This document shows positions 25,965 through 34,881 of a stretch of DNA of 64,000 bases, piece by piece. The stretch is from QAND01 sp003150225 (lineage in GTDB: Bacteria; Bacillota; Clostridia; Christensenellales; QAND01), in NCBI RefSeq assembly GCF_044357945.1, contig NZ_CP076563.1, positions 124,001-188,000 of the forward strand, given 5' to 3'. The translations under genes were made by a program, and so were the position numbers. Below the pieces are notes generated by a model that was given only the letters and a program-made list of their open reading frames with translations, made no database searches and was not told where the DNA came from. Position 1 is the stretch's first letter. Each line of letters opens with the position of its first letter.

Positions 25965-26849
25965 ATGGAGACAAAAATCACGGTATGGAGTGGAAAGGCC
26001 CAGATTTCCGGCCTTAGTGAGCCGGCGTGCGCCGACGGGCAGCTTCTGGTTATGGTCCACGGGCTAAGTCAGGAGCTGTCCGAAAATCCCGCCATCTACA
26101 CCGGCGACGATCACACCCTTTGGATCTATTTTCCCCATTCCTGCTTTGTCTGCGATGATCTCATGGAGGATTATGGAATCCCCGGCGCGCTGATTCTTCG
26201 GGAGTTCCCCTTTTCCTTCCGAGGTAATACCGAGGCTCTGGAACCGGGGGAGATCATTTGTAGTTTGGAGAAAGACCGGCTGCGGATGGAGCTGAAAAAC
26301 GTATCCGGCCGGGAATTTCAAGAGCTATGCGATCTTTGTCTTTGGGTAAAGCTGGATTCTTCTGAGCATTGCCGGGAGCTGGAGGATATGCTGCGGCAGA
26401 TGGACTGGCGAAATGAGTTTGCCGCTCTCACGCGGACGCGATATGTGGAGCGGGTCATGGGCCCGCTTCCCCAGCTACACGCGGATACCCATTTCCGGTT
26501 CCTCCCTCTTTCCCCGGAGGTTCATCTGGGGGACTGCGTTTCCAATCTATCGGTAGAGCGGCAGAAGGAGCTTTGGATGGTGTTCTTCCAGGATGGCATC
26601 AGCCCGGTGGAGTTCACCTATATGGCGGATATTCTGGCGGAGGGAACGCCTTTTCCCATGTTCTCTTGGGAGCTATCCTTGCGCCTGGCCCTCCATGAAG
26701 CCGGTATCCGTGTGGAATATCCGAATCACGGGGGATTCCAGGTTTGGGATGGAGCGGGAAAACGGCGGCTATTCAATTACGAGAACGGAACCGCCGCTGA
26801 AAGGCTTTTCTTAAAACTCCTGTTCCCAGCCCCGGCGGGGCAGGTCTGA
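25965..26849 (+). CDS. Unknown protein encoded within the kdp cluster
   Basis: 294 residues, not recognised. It begins 13 bp after kdpC with a good AAGGAGG site, so it belongs to the kdpFABC transcript. It has no signal peptide or membrane helix and is rich in aromatic and acidic residues. There are several cysteines (CFVCDD, CDLCLWVKL). The central part looks alpha-helical (LEDMLRQMDWRNEFAALTRTRYVERVM), and the end is a mixed region containing GIRVEYPNHGGFQVW. Kdp operons usually pass from kdpC to kdpD, so this is an addition. A role in sensing or maturation is conjecture. Confidence 0.75.
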   Translation: METKITVWSGKAQISGLSEPACADGQLLVMVHGLSQELSENPAIYTGDDHTLWIYFPHSCFVCDDLMEDYGIPGALILREFPFSFRGNTEALEPGEIICSLEKDRLRMELKNVSGREFQELCDLCLWVKLDSSEHCRELEDMLRQMDWRNEFAALTRTRYVERVMGPLPQLHADTHFRFLPLSPEVHLGDCVSNLSVERQKELWMVFFQDGISPVEFTYMADILAEGTPFPMFSWELSLRLALHEAGIRVEYPNHGGFQVWDGAGKRRLFNYENGTAAERLFLKLLFPAPAGQV

Positions 26850-26851
26850 TC

Positions 26852-26893
26852 TTTATACAATCTTAATGGAAATCGGGCTTTCCCAGATATGTT
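26852..26893 (+). promoter_or_regulatory. kdpD promoter region with the motif shared with ktrB
   Basis: TTTATACAATCTTAATG (26852-26868) is identical over 17 bp to the motif before ktrB and lies at almost the same distance from the start codon (80 versus 82 bp). TATGTT at 26888-26893 is placed like the ktrB -10. A better-looking TATAAA lies at 26911-26916. Confidence 0.5.
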
Positions 26894-26947
26894 TCTAATG
26901 ACCGCCATGGTATAAAATAAAAAGAAAGAACCTGCGGAGGAGCGGCC

Positions 26948-29638
26948 ATGTCGGAAGAACGATCCAATCCGGAAGTATTTCTGGAGCGGATTCAACGGGA
27001 AAATCAGGAGCGCGTAAGAGGGCATTTAAAGATCTTCTTCGGCTATGCCGCAGGGGTAGGGAAAACCTATGCCATGCTGGAGGCCGCCCAAGCGGCAAAG
27101 CTCCAGGGCGTCGATGTGGTAGCGGGTTATATTGAGCCCCACACCCGGCCCCAGACCATGGCCCTCTTGCGAGGATTGGAACAGCTGCCTCCCCTGGTGC
27201 TGGAGCATAAAGGTCTGCGCTTGGAGGATTTCGATTTGGACGCCGCTATCCGGCGGAAGCCGAGACTGATTCTGGTGGATGAGCTGGCCCATACCAATGC
27301 TGAGGGCTGCCGCCACAGGAAGCGGTATCAGGATATCGAAGAGCTGCTCAAGGCGGGCATCGATGTTTATACCACCGTCAACGTGCAGCATATCGAAAGC
27401 TTAAACGACATTGTTGCGGCCATTACCGGCATCCTGGTGCGGGAGCGGATCCCCGACCGGATTTTTGATGAAGCGGACCAGGTGGAGCTGGTGGATATTG
27501 AGCCGGAGGATCTGATCCGGCGCCTTCAGGCGGGGAAGATCTACCGGCCGGAGCAGGCGGAACGGGCCCTGGGCAACTTCTTCTCGGTGGAGAACCTTAC
27601 TGCCCTAAGGGAGATCGCGCTCCGGCGCAGCGCGGATCGGGTGAACCGCATCTCCAGTCGAAGCGGAGGCCCTTCCCGGGGAGCCTATACCGATGAACAC
27701 ATCCTGGTGTGCCTTTCCTCCTCGCCCTCCAATGGGAAGATCATCCGCACAGCCGCCCGGATGGCCCGGGCCTTTCAAGGAAAGTTTACCGCCCTTTTTG
27801 TGGAAACGTCCGGCTTGGAAAGTATGCCGGAGGAGGATAAAAAACGCCTGCGGGACAACACCCGGCTGGCGGAGCAGCTTGGCGCCAAGGTGGAGGCCGC
27901 CTATGGGGACGATATCGCTTTTCAGATCGCGGAATTTGCCCGGCTGAGTCGGGTATCGAAGATCGTCGTTGGCCGCAGCAATACCCGGCGCAGGTTCCGC
28001 CTGGGGAAGCAGTCTTTCTCGGAACGGCTGACCATGTTGGCTCCCAATCTAGATATATATATCATCCCAGACGAAACCGGGGTGAGCTATGCCCAGCTAA
28101 AGGCCAAACATCGCCGGACGCCGGTTTCGATGGGGGACGTGCTAAAGACCACGTTGATTCTAGTATTGGCTACCCTTATCGGGCTGGGATTTCGAGGAGC
28201 CGGTTTCAGCGAAGCCAACATCATCACGGTCTATATCCTGGGGGTGTTGATCACCGCCGTAGTAACCCAGGGCCGAGCCTGCAGCCTGGCTGCATCAGCC
28301 ATCAGCGTGCTGGTGTTCAATTTCTTTTTCACCTATCCAAGGTTTTCCCTGTTGGCCTATGACGCCAGCTATCCCGTTACCTTCATCATCATGTTTGCCG
28401 CCGCATTTTTGACCAGCTCTTTGGCCATCCAGATCAAACGCCAAGCCGCCCAGGCTGCGCGGACGGCTTATCGCACCAAGGTTTTGCTGGAGGCCAACCA
28501 GCTCATCCAGCAAGAACGGGATGCGGCGGGTATCATACGGGTGACGGCGGGACAGCTCATCAAGCTTTTGAACTGTGATATCATCCACTACGGGGTAGAG
28601 GAAGGAGCGCTTACCGCACCGGTGGTATTCCATACCGACGGCGGGGAAACGGACGTATCCGTCTATACCACTGAGAATGAGCAGGCGGTAGCCTGTTGGG
28701 TTTATCAAAACGACAAACACGCCGGAGCATACACCAATACCCTGGGCAGCGCCCGGTGTATGTATCTTGCGGTACGGGGTACTGCGGGAATATACGGGGT
28801 CATTGGCGTCGCCCTCCATCAGGAGCTGGATTCTTTTGAGAACAGCCTGATGCTCTCCATCCTGGGGGAATGCGGGCTGGCGCTGGAAAAGGATCTATTT
28901 GCCCGGAAGCGGGAGGAGGCGGCTACGCAGGCCAAGAACGAGCAGCTCCGAGCCAACCTGCTGCGCTCCATCTCCCATGACCTTCGGACCCCCCTTACCA
29001 GTATCTCTGGCAATGCCGGTGTTTTGATGAACAACGGGGAGACCCTGGACGCGAACAAGAGGCGGGAATTGTACGCCGATATCTACGACGACGCGATGTG
29101 GCTGATCAATCTGGTGGAAAATTTGCTTTCGGTGACCCGTATCGAGGAGGGCAGCATGCAGCTGCACCTGGAGGCGGAGCTCATGGAGGAAGTGGTGGCT
29201 GAGGCGCTGCGCCATGTAAACCGCCTGAGCGCCCAGCATACCATTCAGGTACGGCAAAGCGAGGACTTTATCCTGGCAAAGATGGATTCCCGGCTGATTA
29301 TCCAGGTGGTGATCAACTTGGTGGACAACGCCATCAAATACACCCCCCCTGGTTCTACCATCGATATCTCCGTTACCAAACACGATGGAATGGTAGAGGT
29401 TAGCGTGGCCGATGACGGCCCTGGGATTCCCGATGAGACCAAACAACGGGTGTTTGATATGTTCTATACCATCAACAACGGCATTGCGGACAGCCGGCGT
29501 AGTCTGGGCCTTGGCTTGGCGCTCTGTAAGGCCATTGTAGCGGCCCATGGCGGCACCATCACCGTGGAAAACAACATGCCCAAGGGTACCGTATTCCGTT
29601 TTACCCTGCCGGCAGAGGAGGCAAACCTACATGAATAA
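26948..29638 (+). CDS. kdpD: K+-sensing histidine kinase KdpD
   Basis: 896 residues in the full KdpD order: an N-terminal KdpD domain with Walker A GYAAGVGKT near residue 37, a universal-stress-type domain near 250-370, four close membrane helices (about 395-500), a GAF-like region, and the kinase core with phospho-acceptor His677 (SISHDLRTPLTS). The ATPase motifs are NAIKY, DDGPGIP and LGLGLALCK. It senses low K+ or turgor and phosphorylates KdpE. The kdpD stop overlaps kdpE by 8 nt. Confidence 0.95.
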   Translation: MSEERSNPEVFLERIQRENQERVRGHLKIFFGYAAGVGKTYAMLEAAQAAKLQGVDVVAGYIEPHTRPQTMALLRGLEQLPPLVLEHKGLRLEDFDLDAAIRRKPRLILVDELAHTNAEGCRHRKRYQDIEELLKAGIDVYTTVNVQHIESLNDIVAAITGILVRERIPDRIFDEADQVELVDIEPEDLIRRLQAGKIYRPEQAERALGNFFSVENLTALREIALRRSADRVNRISSRSGGPSRGAYTDEHILVCLSSSPSNGKIIRTAARMARAFQGKFTALFVETSGLESMPEEDKKRLRDNTRLAEQLGAKVEAAYGDDIAFQIAEFARLSRVSKIVVGRSNTRRRFRLGKQSFSERLTMLAPNLDIYIIPDETGVSYAQLKAKHRRTPVSMGDVLKTTLILVLATLIGLGFRGAGFSEANIITVYILGVLITAVVTQGRACSLAASAISVLVFNFFFTYPRFSLLAYDASYPVTFIIMFAAAFLTSSLAIQIKRQAAQAARTAYRTKVLLEANQLIQQERDAAGIIRVTAGQLIKLLNCDIIHYGVEEGALTAPVVFHTDGGETDVSVYTTENEQAVACWVYQNDKHAGAYTNTLGSARCMYLAVRGTAGIYGVIGVALHQELDSFENSLMLSILGECGLALEKDLFARKREEAATQAKNEQLRANLLRSISHDLRTPLTSISGNAGVLMNNGETLDANKRRELYADIYDDAMWLINLVENLLSVTRIEEGSMQLHLEAELMEEVVAEALRHVNRLSAQHTIQVRQSEDFILAKMDSRLIIQVVINLVDNAIKYTPPGSTIDISVTKHDGMVEVSVADDGPGIPDETKQRVFDMFYTINNGIADSRRSLGLGLALCKAIVAAHGGTITVENNMPKGTVFRFTLPAEEANLHE

Positions 29639-30332
29639 ACCTTTTATTCTGGTGGTGGAGGATGACGCCGCCATCAAGAATCTGATTGCGACCACCCTGG
29701 AAACCCAGAATTACCGCTTTCACACGGCCCAGACCGGCGCCCAGGCGGTAATGGAGGCGGTTTCCCAGAATCCGGACATCCTGCTCCTGGATCTGGGTCT
29801 GCCGGATATCGACGGAGTGGAGATCATCAAAAAGATTCGCACCTGGTCCAGTATGCCCATCATCGTCATCAGCGCTCGCAGCGAGGATAGCGATAAGATC
29901 GAGGCGCTGGACGCCGGCGCCGATGATTATCTCACCAAGCCTTTCTCGGTGGAAGAGCTATTGGCGCGGCTTCGGGCCATCCTCCGGCGATTGAACTATG
30001 TAAAGGGAGCTGGGGGGAAGGAGTCGGCGGTGTTCACCAACGGGGAGCTCACCATCGACTATGCTTCAGGCTGCGCCTACCTCAGCGGTGAGGAACTGCA
30101 TCTGACCCCCATTGAATATAAGCTTCTTTGCCTTCTGGCCAAAAACGTAGGCAAAGTGCTGACCCACACCTACATCACCCGGGAGATCTGGGGAAGCGCC
30201 TGGGACAACGATGTGGCCTCCCTCCGAGTGTTTATGGCTACCCTGCGGAAGAAGATCGAGGAAAACACCGCGCAGCCCAAATACATCCAAACCCATGTGG
30301 GCGTAGGCTATCGGATGCTCCGAATCGAATAA
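29631..30332 (+). CDS. kdpE: Response regulator KdpE
   Basis: 233 residues of the OmpR/PhoB family. The receiver domain has acidic pocket Glu10-Asp11-Asp12, phospho-acceptor Asp54 (DILLLDLGLPD) and the conserved Lys in YLTKPF. A winged-helix DNA-binding domain fills the C-terminal 100 residues (LTPIEYKLLCLL, TLRKKIE). It activates kdpFABC, and the repeated 17-bp motif before ktrB and kdpD is a candidate binding site. The start overlaps kdpD, and longer in-frame extensions lie wholly within kdpD. Confidence 0.95.
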   Translation: MNKPFILVVEDDAAIKNLIATTLETQNYRFHTAQTGAQAVMEAVSQNPDILLLDLGLPDIDGVEIIKKIRTWSSMPIIVISARSEDSDKIEALDAGADDYLTKPFSVEELLARLRAILRRLNYVKGAGGKESAVFTNGELTIDYASGCAYLSGEELHLTPIEYKLLCLLAKNVGKVLTHTYITREIWGSAWDNDVASLRVFMATLRKKIEENTAQPKYIQTHVGVGYRMLRIE

Positions 30333-30333
30333 A

Positions 30334-30367
30334 AAAACAAAACGCCCTGTAAAGGGCGTTTTGTTTT
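30334..30367. terminator. Bidirectional terminator between kdpE and ppa
   Basis: A 15-bp perfect stem (AAAACAAAACGCCCT with its complement) around GTAA. A/T-runs on both sides serve the convergent genes. Confidence 0.9.
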
Positions 30368-30373
30368 ACTGGC

Positions 30374-30904
30374 CTACTTGCCAAATACCTGATTGTATTC
30401 GTCTATGCAGTCCTGAATGATGCGGACGGCTGCGTCCCGCCGCTCGATGTTCTCGATGGCGGTAACCTTATTCTCCAGGGCCTTATATACCGAGAAGAAG
30501 TGGCTCATTTCATCGAAGATATGCTTGGGCAGGTCGCTGATGTCCTTATAGCCGTTGTACATGGGATCGCCAAAGGGAATAGCGATGATCTTCTCGTCGC
30601 TGTCTCCGCTGTCCACCATGGAGATCACGCCGATGGGATAGCACTGGACCAGGGACATGGAGATGATCTGCTCGCTGCAGAGGACCAACACGTCCAAGGG
30701 GTCCTTATCCTGGGCATAGGTCCGAGGGATAAACCCGTAGTTGGCGGGATAGTGGGTGGAGGTGTACAGGATGCGGTCCATCAGAATGAGACCGGTTTCC
30801 TTGTCCAGTTCATACTTTACCTTGCCGCCCTTCTGTATTTCGATGACGGCGTAAAAACTGTCCTTGGTAATCCGCTCCGGGGCGATATCGTGCCAGATGT
30901 TCAT
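30374..30904 (-). CDS. ppa: Inorganic pyrophosphatase (family I)
   Basis: 176 residues. It hydrolyses pyrophosphate to drive biosynthetic reactions. The signature DKDPLDVLVL carries the metal-binding aspartates, with KYELDKETG and YPANYGFIP upstream and KDISDLP downstream, all typical of soluble family I enzymes. The ATG at 30904 follows AAAGGAGGATATGCC; a longer frame lacks a site. Confidence 0.95.
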   Translation of the reverse strand: MNIWHDIAPERITKDSFYAVIEIQKGGKVKYELDKETGLILMDRILYTSTHYPANYGFIPRTYAQDKDPLDVLVLCSEQIISMSLVQCYPIGVISMVDSGDSDEKIIAIPFGDPMYNGYKDISDLPKHIFDEMSHFFSVYKALENKVTAIENIERRDAAVRIIQDCIDEYNQVFGK

Positions 30905-30996
30905 GGCATATCCTCCTTTTGAGATTGTGCTTATTCTAGGACATCCGATGAAAAAAAGCAACCGCCCCGGGAAGCCGGAGCGGTTCTTTTCTCAGG

Positions 30997-31848
30997 TTAG
31001 GCGCCTTGCCGGAGGGACTTCTCCGCGCCGCCGATAATCTGAAGCATGGCCCGGCGCACCTGGGGAATCAGGAGCAGCACCACGCAGATAACGGTTTCGG
31101 GCAGCATATAGGAACCGTTGTAGATGAGGTTGTACATGAAGACGCTCTGGCCTTCGGGCGCATACATGTAGAAGAATACAAATCCTGAGATAAAGTGAAC
31201 CAGGAACCGGCAGAGCCCGGCTAGAGCCGCTCCCAGGGGCATGAGCTTCTCCTTCTTAAAGAACCCTGCAATGCCCAGAACCGCGAAGGGTAGAACGTAG
31301 TCCAGCAGTAATTGGATGGGATGCACCACATAGGCTCCCTGCACCAGCTGCAAGACCCCGTAGATGGTGCCGGCGGCCACTCCGGCGGTGGGACCGTAGG
31401 CCATGGAAAAAACCATGATGGGCAGCATGGAGCCGGGGGTGATGGTGCCGCCCTGGGGCATCCGGTACAGCACCAGGCAGGAGAGCAGGAAGGCAACCGC
31501 TACCGATAGCGCGCCAGCTGATAGCATCCGGGGGGTAAATTTTTTGCCGGACAGGCAGAGGATCAGCCCCAGCACCCCGATGATGGCGGCAATGGTTCCC
31601 CAGAAGATGGGGCTGTATAGAATGGAGGGCGCAGCGCCGTCCAGCTCGGCGGGTTGTCCCATAAGGATGACCGCCACCACAAACCCAACAAAGATGAGGC
31701 CAACCAGGCAGAGGGTTACGGGCTTCCCAAGCTTTTTCTTGGCAAAGAGGATCATCACGACGCCCAGGGCGAAAAGCAGTCCTAAAAGGATCCACACCAC
31801 GGAAGGAAGCTCTACTACGCCTTGAATGAATTCCGAAAACCAGTTCAT
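30997..31848 (-). CDS. thiT: Thiamine ECF transporter S component (ThiT-like) with N-terminal extension
   Basis: 283 residues, well above the 190 or so of typical ThiT. The C-terminal part is ThiT-like: LPIMVFSMAYGPTAGVAAGTIYGVLQLVQG, then LLDYVLPFAVLGIAGFF and FLVHFISGFVFFYMYAPEG. About 100 extra N-terminal residues add roughly three membrane helices (VVWILLGLLFALGVVMILFA, LVGLIFVGFVVAVILMG, GTIAAIIGVLGLILCL). A TPP riboswitch with terminator lies directly upstream, which supports thiamine as substrate. The shared energising module (EcfA, EcfA', EcfT) is not in the window. Confidence 0.85.
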   Translation of the reverse strand: MNWFSEFIQGVVELPSVVWILLGLLFALGVVMILFAKKKLGKPVTLCLVGLIFVGFVVAVILMGQPAELDGAAPSILYSPIFWGTIAAIIGVLGLILCLSGKKFTPRMLSAGALSVAVAFLLSCLVLYRMPQGGTITPGSMLPIMVFSMAYGPTAGVAAGTIYGVLQLVQGAYVVHPIQLLLDYVLPFAVLGIAGFFKKEKLMPLGAALAGLCRFLVHFISGFVFFYMYAPEGQSVFMYNLIYNGSYMLPETVICVVLLLIPQVRRAMLQIIGGAEKSLRQGA

Positions 31849-31899
31849 AAAATAAGACTTCCTTTCCGCCACCACGGAACGAAAGTCGGTTCTTTCCCC

Positions 31900-31928
31900 A
31901 AATAAAAACCACAACCGATGGGTTGTGG
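31900..31928 (-). terminator. Intrinsic terminator of the TPP riboswitch expression platform
   Basis: On the minus strand CCACAACC pairs with GGTTGTGG around CATC, followed by TTTTTATTT. It lies about 30 nt downstream of the aptamer, so thiamine pyrophosphate binding would favour termination. Confidence 0.8.
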
Positions 31929-31960
31929 GAAAAAGATCACGCAAAAAACTTGCGAAATCC

Positions 31961-32043
31961 GCTTCCCTTCGATAGGATTAACTATACAGGTTCAGTGGGT
32001 TGGGCAAATGCCCTCTCAGCCTTTCAGCACCCCCGCGGTGACG
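31961..32043 (-). promoter_or_regulatory. TPP riboswitch (THI element)
   Basis: On the minus strand the aptamer shows GCGGGGGTGC, GGCTGAGAGGG, ACCCACTGAACCTG and a final GTTAATCC...CGAAGGGAAGCG, all hallmark segments of the TPP aptamer. It controls the ThiT-like gene. Confidence 0.95.
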
Positions 32044-32105
32044 TATTCAAATTTTGCCTTGATTATAGGCCCCTCTCAGTGGCTTGTCAATAAGGAGGAT
32101 GCACC

Positions 32106-32675
32106 ATGTCCCATTTTTTTGCCTATCTCGCCCGGATGAAGAACATTCGGCGCTGGGGGCTGATGCGCAATACCCAGAGTGAAAACAATCTGGAGCATTC
32201 CATGATGTGCTGCTATATCGCCCATGGCCTGGCGGTCATCGGCAACGCTTATTTTGGCCGTTCCTATGATCCGGGAAGGATTATGGAGGCCGCTGCCTAC
32301 CATGACGCCGCCGAGGTAATCACCGGGGATTTGGCCACCCCAATCAAGTATTTCAACCCCGGCATCCAGGAGGCCTATCGGACGGTGGAAGCGATGGCGG
32401 AGAAAAAGCTTATGGATATGCTCCCATCGGAGCTGCGCCCTACCTTTCAGTCCCTCTTTCAGATGGATGAGGAGACCCGCGCCGTCGTCAAGGCGGCGGA
32501 CAAGCTCTGTGCCTATATCAAATGTCTGGAGGAGGGAAAGGCGGGGAACCAGGAGTTTCAAAAGGCCAAGGAGAATATCGAAGGAGCCCTTCTGGAAAAC
32601 CCGTTGCCCGAGGTCCGGTATTTTATGGAACATTTTATGGAGAGCTTCTCCCTTACCCTGGACGAATTAAACTAA
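32106..32675 (+). CDS. yfbR: HD-domain 5'-deoxynucleotidase (YfbR family)
   Basis: 189 residues. The N-terminus RWGLMRNTQSENNLEHS is the YfbR hallmark and supplies the first metal-binding His. The HD pair is YHDAAEVITGD near residue 65, and the final Asp is in KAADKLCAYI. The enzyme dephosphorylates deoxynucleoside 5'-monophosphates. AAGGAGG lies before the ATG. It sits alone between two riboswitch-controlled units. Confidence 0.9.
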   Translation: MSHFFAYLARMKNIRRWGLMRNTQSENNLEHSMMCCYIAHGLAVIGNAYFGRSYDPGRIMEAAAYHDAAEVITGDLATPIKYFNPGIQEAYRTVEAMAEKKLMDMLPSELRPTFQSLFQMDEETRAVVKAADKLCAYIKCLEEGKAGNQEFQKAKENIEGALLENPLPEVRYFMEHFMESFSLTLDELN

Positions 32676-32680
32676 TGCCT

Positions 32681-32710
32681 CTTGCGGGGCTTCCGCCAGG
32701 GTGCTACAAT
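32681..32710 (+). promoter_or_regulatory. Promoter of the btuFCD operon
   Basis: TTGCGG, an 18-bp spacer and TACAAT preceded by TGC. Transcription would begin a few bases before the cobalamin aptamer. Confidence 0.65.
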
Positions 32711-32723
32711 AAAACCATATCTT

Positions 32724-32888
32724 AGACCCTTTGGTGCCCGGCCCTGCCGGGATAATAGGGAAGACGGTGCAAGGCCGTCGCAGCCCCCGCTACCGTATGG
32801 TGGAGGGATTGCCAAAGCGCCACTGGAGCCAAGCTCTGGGAAGGCGGCAGTCCCTTTGAAGCCGAGCCGGTAAACCTGCCAAGGGTCT
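32724..32888 (+). promoter_or_regulatory. Cobalamin riboswitch
   Basis: An 8-bp closing stem (AGACCCTT with AAGGGTCT) encloses the conserved core: GGTGCCCGG, GGGAAGACGGTGCAA, CGCAGCCCCCGCTACCG, GCCACTGG, CTGGGAAGGCGG and the B12 box region GAAGCCGAGCCGGTAAACC. It controls btuFCD, most probably by termination at the hairpin starting at 32941. Confidence 0.95.
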
Positions 32889-32940
32889 GGTCTAATTTCT
32901 TCGGAGGGAAGAAATGGCTGCCGGAATCCGGCGCGTACTG

Positions 32941-32969
32941 GCCCTTTCTTCGGAAAGGGCTCTTCTTTT
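32941..32969 (+). terminator. Riboswitch-controlled terminator before btuF
   Basis: GCCCTTTC pairs with GAAAGGGC around a TTCG tetraloop, followed by TCTTCTTTT. It lies 26 nt before the btuF start codon. Confidence 0.8.
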
Positions 32970-32994
32970 CCGTGGGGAAAGCGAGGAGAGGAAC

Positions 32995-33897
32995 ATGAAA
33001 CAGAACATGAAACGGTTGTCCGTCCTGCTGCTGGCCGTGGCCCTTATGGCCATGCTGGCCGCCTGTGGAGGAGGAAGCGGACAAGCCGCCGCCGTCACAG
33101 ACCTTGCGGGCACGGAGATCCCCCTGCCCCAGAAGGTGGAGCGCATCGTCTCCCTGTCCCCCAGCACCACCGAGATTTTGGCGGAGCTGGGTGCTTTGGA
33201 CAAGGTGGTGGGAACGGATGCTTACAGCAACTATCCCGAGGAGGCCAACGCCATCGACAAGATGGGGGACTATAACGGCGTCAACATCGAGCTGGTGGTA
33301 GCGGCTGAACCCGACGTGGTGCTGACCGCCGGCAAGCTTCAGGCGGACGCCATGGAAAAGCTCAGCGAGCTGAACATCCCGGTCATTGCCTGCGAGGCCA
33401 CCGAGTACGCACAGATCCCAGACTCCATCCGGCTCATCGGCAAAGTGGTGGATAAGGAGAAGGAAGCCGAGGCCCTCATTCAAGACATCAAAGCGGTGGA
33501 GGAGGAGAGCGCCCGCGATGGGGAGCCTTTGAAAGTCTACTATGTGATGAGCTATGGGGAGTACGGCAACTGGACCTCCGGCCCCGGCAGCTTCATCAAT
33601 GAGATGATCAAGATCGCCGGCGGATATCCCATCACTGAGGATGCTAACCCCAGCGCCCCTTGGATGGATTACAGTGTGGAAGCGATGGTGGCGGGCGATC
33701 CGGACATCATCCTTATGGCGGAAAGCCTGGGCGATCCCTCGGTATTGTCCAGCACCCCGGGTTATCAGGATATGCGGGCCGTCCAAGAGGGTCGCGTATA
33801 TACCATTAACGACGACATCATCAGCCGTCCCGGCCCTCGGGTGCAGGAGGCCATCCGCGCCATTGCCAGCATCCTGGACCAGGCCGGGGAGGAGTAA
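32995..33897 (+). CDS. btuF: Cobalamin ABC transporter substrate-binding lipoprotein
   Basis: 300 residues. A lipoprotein signal ends in the lipobox LAAC at Cys24. The mature part is a class III periplasmic-binding fold (TroA/BtuF type): VERIVSLSPSTTEILAELGALDKVVGTD near residue 50. The cobalamin riboswitch upstream argues for B12 rather than a siderophore as ligand. The ATG with GAGGAGAGG was chosen; an earlier in-frame ATG lies within the riboswitch expression platform. Confidence 0.88.
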   Translation: MKQNMKRLSVLLLAVALMAMLAACGGGSGQAAAVTDLAGTEIPLPQKVERIVSLSPSTTEILAELGALDKVVGTDAYSNYPEEANAIDKMGDYNGVNIELVVAAEPDVVLTAGKLQADAMEKLSELNIPVIACEATEYAQIPDSIRLIGKVVDKEKEAEALIQDIKAVEEESARDGEPLKVYYVMSYGEYGNWTSGPGSFINEMIKIAGGYPITEDANPSAPWMDYSVEAMVAGDPDIILMAESLGDPSVLSSTPGYQDMRAVQEGRVYTINDDIISRPGPRVQEAIRAIASILDQAGEE

Positions 33898-33903
33898 TCT
33901 TTC

Positions 33904-34881
33904 ATGAACAAAAAAGCGGCTGTAATCATAGCCGTTTCCCTGCTGCTGGCCCTATTGGGCGTCGTGCTTTCGGTATCGGTGGGGGCCAGCGGAATGCCTC
34001 TTGACCGGGCCTTGAACGGGGTCCTAGGCAGGGGGAGCGCCGCCGATAACGCCATCATTCAGGGCCTGCGTCTGCCGCGGGCCCTGTTGGCGTATCTGGT
34101 GGGCGCCTGCCTAGCGGTGGCGGGCGCCCTTCTGCAGGGGGTGTTTATCAACCCCATGGCCGACCCACAGATCCTGGGGGTATCGGCTGGAGCGGGTTTG
34201 GGCGCCGCGGTGGTGATCGCCTATGGAGCCTTTTTGGGACAGATCGGCGTGGGAGTGGGCGCCTTTATCGGCGGCATCGTAGCCGTACTCACCATTCTTT
34301 TTGTGACGCGTGGAGGGCGCAGCGCCATGTCCCTGATCTTGAGCGGGCTGGCCCTCACCTCTTTTTTGTCTGCCATCTCCTTTTTCATCATGGTGTTAAA
34401 CCGAAATAAGATGGACCAGATCATGCTATGGACCATGGGAGGCTTTACCGCCGTCTCCTGGGAAAAGGTACTGTTCCTGGCTCCTGTGGCCATTCTAGGC
34501 TTCTTTATCGCCTTGGCTTTTGCCCGCAATTTAAACCTGATCTCCAGCGGCGAGGAGGACGCCTGGCATCTGGGGGTGGATGTGGAACGGGTTCGGAGGA
34601 GTCTGCTTTTACTGGTAGCCGCCATGACGGCGGCGGCAGTGTCGGTCAGCGGTATGATTGGATTTGTAGGGTTGATGGTACCCCATATGGTGCGGATCCT
34701 GGCAGGACCGGATCACCGAGGACTGATTCCCTGCAGCTTTTGCGTGGGCGGGGTGTTTCTGATGCTCACCGATACCCTGGCCCGGGTGCTGGCTGCGCCG
34801 CTGGAGATCCCCGTCGGGGTTATAACCGCCCTATTGGGCACGCCATTTTTCATCTATCTCATCAAAAGGAGGAGCCTATGA
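33904..34881 (+). CDS. btuC: Cobalamin ABC transporter permease (FecCD family)
   Basis: 325 residues with about ten hydrophobic segments. FecCD signatures are LRLPRALLAYLVGACLAVAG (near residue 55) and GFVGLMVPHMVRILAGPDHR (near 255), the latter contacting the ATPase. It pairs with BtuD to import cobalamin and overlaps btuD by 4 nt (ATGA). Confidence 0.9.
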   Translation: MNKKAAVIIAVSLLLALLGVVLSVSVGASGMPLDRALNGVLGRGSAADNAIIQGLRLPRALLAYLVGACLAVAGALLQGVFINPMADPQILGVSAGAGLGAAVVIAYGAFLGQIGVGVGAFIGGIVAVLTILFVTRGGRSAMSLILSGLALTSFLSAISFFIMVLNRNKMDQIMLWTMGGFTAVSWEKVLFLAPVAILGFFIALAFARNLNLISSGEEDAWHLGVDVERVRRSLLLLVAAMTAAAVSVSGMIGFVGLMVPHMVRILAGPDHRGLIPCSFCVGGVFLMLTDTLARVLAAPLEIPVGVITALLGTPFFIYLIKRRSL

